Source: Leishmania infantum JPCM5 (taxonomy: Eukaryota; Euglenozoa; Kinetoplastea; Trypanosomatida; Trypanosomatidae). From it: a stretch of DNA of 64,000 nt. The notes under the pieces are model-generated. The model ran no database searches and was not told the origin of the DNA. It saw only the letters and a list, made by a program, of their open reading frames with translations. The stretch is taken from positions 96,001 through 160,000 of the forward strand of contig NC_009403.2 of the NCBI RefSeq assembly GCF_000002875.2. The letters run 5' to 3'. The position numbers and the translations under genes are program-made. The first letter of the stretch is position 1, and each line of letters opens with the position of its first letter. Shown here piece after piece: positions 55,201 through 64,000 of the stretch.

Positions 55201-55739
55201 GCACATCGACCGTGGCACCGCTGATGTCGTCTGCATCGAGGCAGCCGTCTGAAAGCCTCATCCCGATGCCGAGCAGGAACGCCAGCATGGTCGACCCAAG
55301 CCACTCCCAGTCCGACCTGCGGCGTCATGGCTCGCTTCCACGGATAGTGCCAAGAGTGAGCATGACTGTGCTGAAGCCGTCGCCGCCAAGGCAACACCCA
55401 CACAGTACCATCGCCACCTCAGCGCCGTCACGGGTGCACAATGGCGTGCGACTCACGCTTGTGCCGTCCAGCGTTACCGCACAGTCTTCGGGGGGCACCT
55501 CCGCGACGCTCACGAGAGAAGGGTCGGTCTCCGGCGTTGGTGCTACGACGCGCGACTCTGCATGCACCGGGGCTGACGGGAACGGTGGGCTGCGCTGCAA
55601 CCCTTCAGCGCCGGCCCCTAGGCAGGGTACTACCGCGAGAAAACAGCCAACGGCAGGCGCGCGCTCAACCGAAAATCCCGCGAGCTCGTCGGGTGCGCCG
55701 GCCGCCATTCTTGCGTCGGCACATCTCACCGACTCGTGA
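52281..55739 (+). CDS. Ser/Ala-rich low-complexity protein of unknown function (1152 aa)
   Basis: I do not recognise this protein. It is 1152 residues, strongly enriched in Ser, Ala, Arg, Gly and Thr, and looks largely disordered. Charged helical islands occur at about 615-650 (DSEEEIRLRERHRNRVDEVL) and 752-785 (DWYTRMRKKLEEEKAEAAAA), which may be short coiled coils or binding segments. A Gly/Asn-rich stretch lies between them (about 700-745). Many RS, RR-S and SP sites suggest phosphorylation, but this is only compositional. There are no membrane segments, Cys clusters or catalytic motifs. GC-rich codon use across the whole frame, and the first-ATG position after a strong acceptor, support it as a real gene. 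The upstream in-frame codons start at TTG and are leader. Confidence 0.82.
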   Translation: MPALSSGAVEKRKSPLPVDCVQLAKDSVRHSGSRRGSAASWLHPLSSTEVPVSDLPHNPLFSRHGVQLTNSDDIVVGGGGAGSSSLLSATEISPMQIREASGCKSRLDGSSITSSGKREARSCRGYSRLTGLLTRRGGDGKSRKNVAVSSTSHSTTTCSGGAPQGTVIASPSDAAARNPLQPSGNTSGEADLSEDMRLDDGGCDWPSTPSPKTASVSHRRGSNSPSGAVSVVPWTSAVNSTIQSRSRRELCASPLASQSSRASPHATLRLDGGSATNGAGLDSSGAQFVPLGSSDLANRNGSPNRLQRSYCSGADDDKTTTSSTLRNRSHRQKLISASSLSTSASQSLLQLGSTRASQGQTPRNTGDPDASVHVSKNARSLRDAKVALLRRTQHGNVHSLRSSRTHSFRRSQSNASTGGGDPLSQRATKIRPSSREKRSTNSTAGALAGGGRVGSAHSIAAVDDDVVRISVPPADLNSPLRHWDMDFPLAAAVPDMGSGKSEHNISASGAQRRFSRPEDNPLLEVMETSSCASQGWCEAGNGAPWCPSTAEQATRSRIAAAASSLSKSMDRRTTALSRGGSPFQRSSSTRRGTFYPPRMPSGFYSLSPNGGYSSSTDSEEEIRLRERHRNRVDEVLRQLNAPMRSTTVDDRLAAASMRNNSSYPSARDASVGADASQVDNNNSSAWAGIGGLDWGGGLVAFCASATGGANANMSTTVNANGGGGGDVGGWLGVGGTATTEDWYTRMRKKLEEEKAEAAAAAVMASDANFTSAAPPSESAPTDTPAATSRIHNKDSTQSEMHMPAIDRNTTCKGPLPLLRSTRSSRAPSAAPSHSSLPPGAPQAAPPMLNQTFKPKTSPAVSSAGERVVRRLQPGIPTRMQLSHTCAALGSADGGAATAHPRPPGASGAEEDSAAARSPSKRLSLKTTAVTVPASAVQTADSPRAAPLPELEVIEPRHRLSALDPDDGSVSSMGGTSTVAPLMSSASRQPSESLIPMPSRNASMVDPSHSQSDLRRHGSLPRIVPRVSMTVLKPSPPRQHPHSTIATSAPSRVHNGVRLTLVPSSVTAQSSGGTSATLTREGSVSGVGATTRDSACTGADGNGGLRCNPSAPAPRQGTTARKQPTAGARSTENPASSSGAPAAILASAHLTDS

Positions 55740-58700
55740 CGGCGAACTTAATGACAGTTATGCACGTATATCGCGAGTGCTGCTTTTGTGAGCGTCTCCT
55801 CTCCACATCTGTGTGTGTGTGTGGGGGGGTGGCGCCGCGGTGTGACTGCTGCTCGCTCTTCTCTTCGGTCATGCCTCCCTACCTTTCTGCACATAACTTC
55901 TGCCCCCCTCCCCCCCATAAAAAAAGGCGCGCGCTGTTTCTCTGAGTTGCATGTGACTTGACTTGCAAAGACACTGCTTTTGCTGCCGATGCTCCCCTCT
56001 CCTCTTATTGTTAACCTGCTTGTTGGTGTGTTTGCTTGATTGTTGATGTCTCTCCGTGTCTTCGTCTTCCCTCCCTACCCTCTCGCTATCCGTGTCGCTG
56101 GACACGGCGCCTGTGCTTCTGTTGTCCCTTTCCTGTTTCATTCGGGTGCTTTCTCCTTCTCTCCTTTGCCCACGCAGAGCGAGCGAGGTAGAGCGACGCC
56201 AGCGCCCTCCCCTCACCCCTCCCCCACGCGCAGCGTTTCTACGGCTTCCCTTTTCCTCTTTTCTGCGAGCCAAACACACACACACACACAATACCGATGG
56301 AACGGCGACTGTGTCGCACATTGGGTCATAATGAGGTTGCGTCTTTCCCTCCTCTACGGGAAGCAACTGGGCAGCGGGGTGTGTATGTGTAGGGAGAAAA
56401 TGAGGGAGGCGAAGGCGCATGCCTGCACGTGTTTGCCTGCGTTGAAGGTAACGGTGCTGTACGTCGGTGTTTATCGATATCTGTCTCCCCGTCGTCCCTG
56501 CGCGTGCGCGTATGTATGGGAATGACAGGAGAAGGCGATGTGGAGAGTGTGCGCGAGGGGGCCCATTGGTGCCCTCTCGCTTTCCAACCGTCTCTCCATC
56601 CCTTTTTGTTTTGTTTCTGCCATTCATGACGTCCACTTCCGTCTTTTTGGCAACACAGTCGACTGCTACCCCTCTCCCTCTCCCTTCCCCCGACCAGGGT
56701 GTTGTCCTCTGCGTGCATGTGTGTGAGAAGTTGACTTTCTTTTTCCTGGCAGAGGGGAGTGGACACACCCCCACCCACCCTCACCCACGCTTGCAAAGAG
56801 CGGCTTTGACGGCAACGCGAGGGAGTAACACGGACGGTACAAAAAAAAATAGGCAGAGGTGCAACAGACATAAAATGGTCGCTGCCGGTGCAAACACGGC
56901 AGAGGCGGACGTCGGCCGGACGTCTACGCCCCATTAGACACGTGCGAACACCCATGAACCTGCGCACCGCAGAGGAGGAAAAGGGAAGGGCGTGAGGCCC
57001 AGCGAGGACGCGACTCAGCTTCTGCGCGGCACAATGGACTTCTCGGAGTCCAAAAGATTGGAGGGCTGCGTGGCAAGAAGCTTCCCTGTGTTCCTCGAGC
57101 TTGATCGGTTGGCCTTGCGTTTTGCATGCTTCTCTCCCTCCTCGTTCTCTTACTCTCCTCTGTGCATGTGTCTGTGTGTGTGTGTGTGTCATGTAGCATG
57201 TAGTGCAACACGCTTCTCACATTGCGCTTCGCTGTGTGTGTGTGTGTGCCCGTGAAGGCGTGCGCTGTGCTGATGGTGAGCAACGGGTATACGAGGCGCA
57301 TGGTGTCTGAACACTTCGTTCGCACCACGGCGACTCTCCTTGTTCTCTCCTTTTCCATTCAGCCACTGCTTTGCTTGTATTCTCCTCAACTCCTCCCCCG
57401 ACGCTCTCTATCTGCTTGTCCTTGTCGCTGGAATCGTCTGCCTCCCTCATGTACGCACCACCACCACCCTCCTCCGCTCGCTCGGTCGGTCGCTCACCCT
57501 CACATACCTTCTGGGAGCTAGTTCCGGTAGGGGATATGAAGAAAGAGAGGACGGCATCGCAAGAAAGACACGCACCGACTCCCCTACACACGCACACACA
57601 GCAGCGTCAAGAGCATCTTGACCCTCCGCACAGGAACGATTCACAGGAGGTGGTGTGGGGATACTTGTGCACATTCTGCTTTCCACCCCTCTCGTCCCCC
57701 TCTCGCAGGTGAGAGGGCGAGCGTGTGAACGATAGACATACCCACCCCTCCCCCTCACCCGCACCTCCCTCCCTCCTCATACCGTTCACATAAACACGCG
57801 CACCAACGTACATAAATTTATAGCTGCTTGCCTCGCTTCCCCTCTCTGCATTTGCCGTCTGTCTCCCTTCTGTGGTGTTCGTTTCCTTGCCTCGATCTTG
57901 GTGGTTGTTGCTGTTCCCCTTTGCGCGTTTTATTTTGCCTGTGTTCTCCTCCTCCTCTTCCTCCGCCTGTGGACTTCCTCTTCCCACCCCCTCCTCCTCT
58001 CTCACTCTCAGTAGTTTGTATGCGCGCCACCGCTACGTAGACGAAACCCGTGGCTTTTTATCTCCATCAGCCGCCGTCATTGCCTGCGCATCGCCTTCTT
58101 CCCATTTTTGCCTCATCTTTTTTTTTTCCGCAGGGGCGCGGCGTCACCCAAGGTGCATTCGAAGAGATTCTCAAAAGGCGCTCTCCCCCCGGCCCACGTC
58201 CCTTCGCTCATCGCAATATCAAGTGCTTATCAGCATAATCACACACACACACACGCGGACAGACCAAAACGACGAAACACCTGCCCGCTCAGCGCTAAGA
58301 CGCTCGGTTTTTCTTTTATTTTCCCCTTGTTCTTGAACCCCCCCCCCCTTTTCCAAGGAACAGCGAAGATCTGCTTCGTGTGTGCGTGACGACGTGGACG
58401 GGAGAAGGCGCCGACGTGCCGTCTGAACACAGGCAGACAGGCAAGACGGAGAGAGAGGGACGCAGTTTGTGGAGGTGAGGAAAAGGGTGTCTGTACACCC
58501 CCTTGTTGTCGCCATCTTCGTAAAACAGCGGCTCCGGGACTCGCTTTCTTCGCTTCTTCGTTGCTGCGTAGTTCTCTGTTGTCATTGTTCGCTCTTTTTT
58601 TCTTCAACTCTGCACGTGTGCCTGTGCTACATGGCCATCCAGCGTGCCAACCGCAGCACCCGCATCAGAAGTCAAAGAGATATCCACAAGCAACCCCCTC

Positions 58701-59266
58701 CCTCCCTCTCTCCCTCCAGCACCTCTTGGCTTGCTCCAGCCCTTCGAGAAAAGAGAGGAGCACACATAACGACGCCACGTTGTCGCTCTCTGCCGCTCGT
58801 CATTTTGTAGTTGGGGTGTGCACTCTTCTCACGTTCTCCTGGTTCTTGTCTGCTTGCCGTCTGGCCTTGTTCGTTTTTTTTTTTGGTGCTTCCACCACCC
58901 CACGCATCCGCACCCTCGATTTTCCTCGGCCGCTGTTTCTCTTTCTCCGTGTGTGTGTGCGTGTGTGCGTGTCGGTGCTCGGTGTTCGGTGTTCCGTGCG
59001 CCGCCTTCGTTGTGTACCACTACCTCCTCTCTTCCTCCACTGCTCTCCCTCGTTCTCTTTATTTTCAGTCTTCTTCGCCTTTTTGACGTTTTCGGTGTTG
59101 TGTGCCTGTCGCTACCCGCGTGGGTGTGTCTTCGGGTGCATCCGTGACTTTGCCGCGAGAGGGCAGTCCCCGCGCCCCCTCCCTTCTCTCCTACACGTCT
59201 TCACCCACACGCACGCCAACAGACGTACAGCGGACTCGGCTCTTCCATCGCTGTGGGAGTGCGACA
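55740..59266. other. 3.5-kb spacer upstream of the WD40/Sfi1-like gene
   Basis: T/C-rich DNA with A-runs (55919-55925, 56840-56848), CA runs (about 56272-56291, 58239-58255), GT runs (57172-57189, 57233-57249) and C-runs (58338-58347). No credible gene or known mobile element was seen. Confidence 0.65.
59067..59068 (+). promoter_or_regulatory. Candidate spliced-leader acceptor AG
   Basis: AG after a clear C/T tract (59020-59065) ending TATTTTCAG. The next 198 nt contain no ATG before 59267. Confidence 0.55.
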
Positions 59267-62200
59267 ATGCGGCTCTCATCATTGTGTCATGATACTCAAG
59301 GAGCAGCACAGAGAGGCGTCGGTGGCCGCGGTCGTTCCCAAGGAAGACGGACCTCAGTGCGCCCAACTGCGTCGTATGTGGGGAGAGGCAGAGCAAGCCG
59401 GCGGTCCGCCACGACAGCGCCGCGTCTGCAGCCGACTTTGCATCGTGAGGTGCCCGCTTCCTCTGCTTCGCCTTCGAAGCCGATCAGCACCACCCCCACA
59501 GGCACGCAGGGGCTGCCGTCGCAGGACCCTGTCTCAGACGCTGAGGATGCAGTGGTGCCGATTGCTTTGTTGACATCGGCCTCGCTGGCGCAGTCATGTG
59601 TTCAGTCGGAAGGCCACGTCATGGCTTCCCGGCCGCCGCCGCCGTCGGGGAGAAGCGGCAACTCGCTCGACGGCGACTCAACGGCCGTGTCCACCATTGT
59701 CTCCGACTCCGTCGCGCAACAACGTCCTCTTGTGGCGTCAGCGATCGTCATGCCGGGTAGTAGTGCCCCCTGGTCCGTTTCTGGGCGTTGTCCGTCTGTG
59801 CAGTCGTTCCAGAGCCGTGCCACGAGCCACTCGACGACCATGGCGAGGGGTCGCACCGGTTCCTTGTCTTCACAGCCCGCTGCTGCCCTCTCGTCGCCGA
59901 GGTTGTCGAGCTTCTCTCATCTCCGTCCGCTTCCGTCGAGCAAGGAGGCGGATTACCTCAACTTAGCCCATCAGCGCAGCTTTATTGGACGCTTCCGCTG
60001 TGCGACTCCAGTGGTGATACGCACGCCAGCTGCCGCTACGTCGCATGAACTTGCCGCACTGTCCACTATCGACGGCTCCACGCCGTCGCACGTGCGCAAC
60101 GGTAAAACGCATGAGGAGACGGCAGCGGCATCGGTGTGCGTCGCCGCCGCCGCCGCCGGTGCGACCGCTGAGGGCGGCCGCACGAGTCCCTCCGCCGCTG
60201 CTGACGGGTGCGCGCAAGGTGTCGAGACCGAGGCGCAGCATGCCGTTGACGTGCCCTCTCTTCACGCCGTGGCGGCCGGTCATTCTTCCTCGCTCACTGC
60301 ACCGGGTAGGTCTCCGCGGCAATTGGGGCGCCGCGTGTCTGGCTCTGGGGCGTCGATGGCCAGCAGTGGGACGGCGGGGCCCGGCGCTGGTCGGGGCCGA
60401 CCTTTGTCGCTCCTCAACGGAGCGCGCCCGCGCGGTCTTGTGCCTTCTTCGTCGGCGTCTGCTCTCGTACGCTCGACAGGGGCGACGGCGTCTGCCGGCT
60501 TGCAGCGCCGATCTTTCGCTGCCCACCGTGGCCTGCTCGCCGCGAACATGGAGCCGCTGGTGAAATCGGGTCTGCACACGTCTCTGTGGTTGGCTCAGCA
60601 GGATGGCGGACTGGAGGTGCGTAGCATGGCGAACCCCAATCAAGTGCTGGCGAGTCTTCCGCGCCGCGACCCTCGAGCCGTCATCACCTCCCTGACGGAA
60701 GTCTGCGGCAGCCGCGTCGTCGCCGGATACACGGACGGTACGCTGTGCGTCTACGATGCCGTCACGATGAAGCTAACGGCGGAGCATCGCGCACATACGG
60801 CTGCCGTGACGTGTCTGCTCCACGTGCAAGGCGCCCCGCGCTTCTCCCTGCACACCGGTGCCGATGCGGAGATGCACGGCAAGCATGGGTCGACCCCCAC
60901 ACAGTCGCTCCTGCTCACAGGCTCACTCGACCGCTCCATCGCGGTGTGGGAAGCCGCGAGCATGTCTTACCTACACAAGCTGAAGGGCAATCTGCGCAGC
61001 ATCGGCGCGCTTGCGGCGACCGCGACTGGCGGGTACGCTTTCAGCGGCTCTGACGACGGAACGCTGCGCATGTGGGACGCGGTGCAAGGCGACCAGCTCG
61101 CTATTACAAAGGAGGAGCGAGCGAATGCCGTTAAGAGAGTCAGTGAGATGGACGTGGCCGCAGCGGCGCCCCTGCTGCAGCGGCTGGTGGTGGCATCGAC
61201 AGCTGCCCCTGCTGCGGCGGGGCACGCGAGCATCTCGGTATCTTTCCATGGGCTGCACAGAGGAGAGACAGAGGCAGCGACGGGTCGAGAGGTGCGCGCC
61301 GGCAAGTCTGCAGTGCCCTCGCCACGCGTCTTCCAGCGTCCGTTGCTGACCTCGGTGCCGGCGAGTACCAGCGGGTTCGCGGCTGTCGGCCCGCCTCGTC
61401 TTTCCACACCCCCAGCCGTCGCAGACGGTCGCCACCACCGCTTCCGGGAGGGCCACAGCGCGATTAAGAAGAGCTCTCTAGGCAGACGCGCCGGTGCCCA
61501 TATAGTGCCGGTTGCCATGCGTGGCGCCCGTCTCCTGGCTAAAGCCGCTAACGGTGGCGGTCGTGTGTCATCGCTGTCGGCGTCTCCCTTGATGCCCTCA
61601 GCGGAGGTCGGGCCATTTGAGCCGACGGAGACGGGCATGACGTCGAGTGCGTATCGTGAGGGCAGTGTGTTGGTGGACCCCGAGGGCGGCATGTCACCGC
61701 TTCGCGGCGGCTTGGAGCAGGAGGCCGAGTTGGAGGACAAAGACGACGAGAGGGCGATGATAGGCTCTGCTGCTGTAGCGGGCGGTCGCTACCGAGATGC
61801 TGGCAGGAGATCCTTTGCGACGTCGCGCACACCGCGCAGTCTCAAGCGCGGCTTAAAGAAGCGGGCGAAGGGCCTCCTAGCTAAGCGGGGTGTCGGCGTC
61901 GCCTCGTCCAACAGCGGAAGGGCGGCGACAAAGACGAAAGCGAAAAGCGCATCCGCCGCCCCGGCCGCCGGTATGTGGGCGAGGCACAAGAAAGGGGCAC
62001 AGAAGAGGACTACGAAGAGTGCGACGTTGGAAGCCGAGTCGACACCGGTGTGCACGCGGTGGCTCGCGAGTTCGTTGGAGCAGCGACTGGAATCGTGGCT
62101 GCGCCTGTACCAGCAACGCGTGCTGCTCTCGGCGGCATCTATGCAGCTTACGCAGCGTATCTCTGCGGGGTACGACGCGGTCACCGCGTTCAACTGGCCC

Positions 62201-64000
62201 ATCGAGTGCGCACACACTGAGTGTGTGACTGCGCTCGCGGTGGTAGAGGACCGCCTGCTCGTGAGCGCCTCGCGCGACGCCACAGCGAAGGTGTTTGCGC
62301 TGCCTTCTGGCCAGTACGTTCGTGCATTGGATTCGTCGCGCCGCATGCCGCTCTCGAGCGTGCTGTATGACGCCAGCGTTGGCCGCCTCTACACCGCTTT
62401 CTTAGACGGCGGTCTCGCTGTGTACGACACCCACAGCACGGAGTTGCCGTTGCTCTCCCAGATGCAGTCGCCGTACGCGATTCTCTCTTCCACTTTTGTG
62501 CAGCTTCGCATGACGCCGATGCGGCGTTTCGTGTGGATGGCCGTCGTGCGTGGAGAGGAGGCGCCGGGCACGCCACTGAACGGCAGCGTCGGCCTGTCGT
62601 CGGTTGTTATGGGTGCTGCTCAGTTTGATAGGACCACCATGGCGCACGGCCCCAACCAAACCGCCACGAGCTATCGCGTGGGCCAGCCGTCGCTGCGTGA
62701 GTTGAACGCGGCTGTCTCACTGCAGCCGCTCCAGCAGCAGCGGGCACGCAACCTTGCCAAGCAGGCGAGGCAGGCAGCAAATGACATGCTGGAGGAGATG
62801 GAGTTGTCCGACATGCGTCGCTGCGGACTCGTACTGGAGCGTGAATACGTGCGCCGGCAGTCGTACTGCGTCTTTGCGCGTTGGCGGCAGTGGGCCCAGC
62901 GCCGCGCGCTGCGCTCGGACTCTAAGGGCGCCATTGCAGCCCGAGCGGAGAGCTGCGCGATGACGCTGCTCGGTCGCTATACGCAACGGTGGCTGAACTG
63001 GACGCGCGCGCGGAAGAGGACATCTGCAAGCGAGGTGTTGCGGAAGGTGCAGTTGCGGGCAAGTGAAGTGGTGCTGCTCGCCGTCTGCAGCGAGGTGCGT
63101 GAGGGACGCCGGCGCGTGTGGGCGTTGGTGGCCGATGCCATGGGGAGGCAACAGCAGATCACTCGGCTCGCCTGTGCGTACAGCCGCTGGCGTGAGTTCC
63201 TTCGAGCCCGACAGGTGCGTTTGCGCCAGTGCGTGTCGTTCAACAAACTGCTCTTGTCGATGAACGCCAGCTCCCACACCCCAGCCAGCTGCACCTTGGC
63301 CCAGTTGACGCGGAAAGCGACGCGGGTCGCAACCCAGTCAACAGCGCTGTGGCTTCTGACAGAGAAGACGCAAAGCAGTCAGGCGCACGCGCGCCGGCGC
63401 CGCTGCTTTGACCTGTGGCGCGTGTGTGCACGGCAGCGTCGGCGCGTTGCCGCCTCCGCAGCGGCGGACCGGGAATGGGCTGTGGTGGAGCCGCTTTCGT
63501 CGTCGCTGGTTCAGCCGTGGAAGCTGCGCCGCCGCTACTTTGCGCTGTGGCAGAACTTTGCCCTGTATGTAACGCGCAGCGAGCGACTTGCCAGTGAGCG
63601 CGACACACTGGGAGTGGAGTGGGCCACACTGCAGAAGACGTTGGAGAAACCGATGTCGGTGCGAAAGCTTGAGGAGAAGCTGAGTGCTGCGGAGTCCTCC
63701 ATGGCTGCTGCGGGGGCAGAGGCGAAGCTCCTGGAGGCACGCCTAGAGACTGTGTTGAGTGAGGTGGCCGTGCTCCGTACAGAGGCGGTGTTGAACATGC
63801 TCATCGCCGGCTACCGCATCCCGAATGTGGTACAGGCGGCAACCCCGCTGCCCCCATCCACGGCGTCTGCGGTGACGGAAGTGTCGTCCATGGCCTCGCT
63901 GCGCCGCGGCTCGCTCGCGTCGTCGGCGTCGACAGGGTTGTCGAACGGCGGCGGTTTCAGTGGCGCGGTGGCCTGCAGCTACCCGCCGAGCATCACAGAT
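59267..64000 (+). CDS. WD40 protein with Sfi1-like Trp helices and coiled coil (3' end cut by window)
   Basis: Open from the first ATG after the acceptor to the last base of the window: 1578 codons with no stop, so the C terminus is missing. Residues 1 to about 430 are Ser/Ala/Arg-rich low complexity. WD40-type blades appear at about 460-605, including GYTDGTLCVYD, TGSLDRSIAVW and SGSDDGTLRMWD. After a ~370-residue low-complexity, Lys/Arg-rich insert, more blades follow (about 980-1055, with SASRDATAKVF and LDGGLAVYD). Residues about 1195-1440 contain basic helices each carrying a conserved Trp: W1206 (FARWRQW), W1242 (RWLNW), W1285, W1308 (YSRWREF), W1362, W1384 (FDLWRV) and W1428 (FALWQNF). 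These resemble centrin-binding Sfi1 repeats. A coiled coil follows (about 1445-1515). A basal-body or cytoskeletal scaffold is a reasonable inference but is not shown by sequence alone. Confidence 0.85.
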   Translation, partial: MRLSSLCHDTQGAAQRGVGGRGRSQGRRTSVRPTASYVGRGRASRRSATTAPRLQPTLHREVPASSASPSKPISTTPTGTQGLPSQDPVSDAEDAVVPIALLTSASLAQSCVQSEGHVMASRPPPPSGRSGNSLDGDSTAVSTIVSDSVAQQRPLVASAIVMPGSSAPWSVSGRCPSVQSFQSRATSHSTTMARGRTGSLSSQPAAALSSPRLSSFSHLRPLPSSKEADYLNLAHQRSFIGRFRCATPVVIRTPAAATSHELAALSTIDGSTPSHVRNGKTHEETAAASVCVAAAAAGATAEGGRTSPSAAADGCAQGVETEAQHAVDVPSLHAVAAGHSSSLTAPGRSPRQLGRRVSGSGASMASSGTAGPGAGRGRPLSLLNGARPRGLVPSSSASALVRSTGATASAGLQRRSFAAHRGLLAANMEPLVKSGLHTSLWLAQQDGGLEVRSMANPNQVLASLPRRDPRAVITSLTEVCGSRVVAGYTDGTLCVYDAVTMKLTAEHRAHTAAVTCLLHVQGAPRFSLHTGADAEMHGKHGSTPTQSLLLTGSLDRSIAVWEAASMSYLHKLKGNLRSIGALAATATGGYAFSGSDDGTLRMWDAVQGDQLAITKEERANAVKRVSEMDVAAAAPLLQRLVVASTAAPAAAGHASISVSFHGLHRGETEAATGREVRAGKSAVPSPRVFQRPLLTSVPASTSGFAAVGPPRLSTPPAVADGRHHRFREGHSAIKKSSLGRRAGAHIVPVAMRGARLLAKAANGGGRVSSLSASPLMPSAEVGPFEPTETGMTSSAYREGSVLVDPEGGMSPLRGGLEQEAELEDKDDERAMIGSAAVAGGRYRDAGRRSFATSRTPRSLKRGLKKRAKGLLAKRGVGVASSNSGRAATKTKAKSASAAPAAGMWARHKKGAQKRTTKSATLEAESTPVCTRWLASSLEQRLESWLRLYQQRVLLSAASMQLTQRISAGYDAVTAFNWPIECAHTECVTALAVVEDRLLVSASRDATAKVFALPSGQYVRALDSSRRMPLSSVLYDASVGRLYTAFLDGGLAVYDTHSTELPLLSQMQSPYAILSSTFVQLRMTPMRRFVWMAVVRGEEAPGTPLNGSVGLSSVVMGAAQFDRTTMAHGPNQTATSYRVGQPSLRELNAAVSLQPLQQQRARNLAKQARQAANDMLEEMELSDMRRCGLVLEREYVRRQSYCVFARWRQWAQRRALRSDSKGAIAARAESCAMTLLGRYTQRWLNWTRARKRTSASEVLRKVQLRASEVVLLAVCSEVREGRRRVWALVADAMGRQQQITRLACAYSRWREFLRARQVRLRQCVSFNKLLLSMNASSHTPASCTLAQLTRKATRVATQSTALWLLTEKTQSSQAHARRRRCFDLWRVCARQRRRVAASAAADREWAVVEPLSSSLVQPWKLRRRYFALWQNFALYVTRSERLASERDTLGVEWATLQKTLEKPMSVRKLEEKLSAAESSMAAAGAEAKLLEARLETVLSEVAVLRTEAVLNMLIAGYRIPNVVQAATPLPPSTASAVTEVSSMASLRRGSLASSASTGLSNGGGFSGAVACSYPPSITD

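Noticed and set aside
1..64000. Strand-switch region, tRNA or snoRNA cluster, CRISPR array
   Set aside because: All credible genes are on the + strand. No T-loop/A-B box pattern or regular spaced repeat array was seen by eye. A tRNA/snoRNA scan would be needed to exclude small RNAs fully.

Overview
The window reads as a trypanosomatid nuclear chromosome, most likely Leishmania. All eleven protein genes lie on the + strand, as in a polycistronic transcription unit. None needs an intron. Coding DNA is GC-rich, and the long spacers are full of pyrimidine tracts and CA/GT/TA microsatellites. Two ~545-bp copies of a SIDER2-type degenerate retroposon sit in 3' flanks. For every gene, the first ATG after a plausible pyrimidine-tract/AG spliced-leader acceptor is the start that fits the protein best, with one ambiguity noted for the EHD gene. 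I saw no strand switch, tRNA, rRNA or CRISPR array.

Layout. 1-3352 is gene-free spacer. 3353-5248 encodes an EHD/dynamin-like GTPase lacking an EH domain. 6698-11233 is a 1511-residue protein I do not recognise. 12725-13666 and 18171-19349 are paralogues with a coiled coil, a U-box and a CCCH-type zinc-finger pair. Each is followed by one copy of a 955-bp direct repeat (15065-16019 and 19570-20524) in which I found no mismatch. 22308-23066 is a GDT1/TMEM165 cation transporter, followed by the first SIDER. 25589-27613 is IFT52 and 29148-31502 is IFT80. 32918-34294 is a calcyphosin-like EF-hand protein. 36494-37756 is mitochondrial lipoyl synthase. 40605-46181 is a very large atypical DYRK-family kinase, followed by the second SIDER. 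52281-55739 is a Ser-rich low-complexity protein of unknown function. 59267-64000 is a WD40 protein with Sfi1-like Trp helices and a coiled coil, cut by the window end.

Functional themes. IFT52, IFT80, the calcyphosin-like protein and perhaps the WD40/Sfi1-like protein point to flagellum and basal-body biology. The two U-box/CCCH proteins and the atypical DYRK point to post-transcriptional control and signalling, which matter in an organism that regulates little at transcription initiation. The adjacency of these genes resembles, from memory, a T. brucei chromosome 10 segment carrying IFT52, IFT80, the ZC3H39/ZC3H40 pair and an atypical DYRK. I could not check that synteny here.

The most striking signal is the 955-bp repeat. 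The two paralogous proteins have diverged strongly, yet their downstream DNA is identical, including a 13-C homopolymer next to a CA run. That suggests recent duplication or gene conversion, and possibly a shared 3'-UTR control module.
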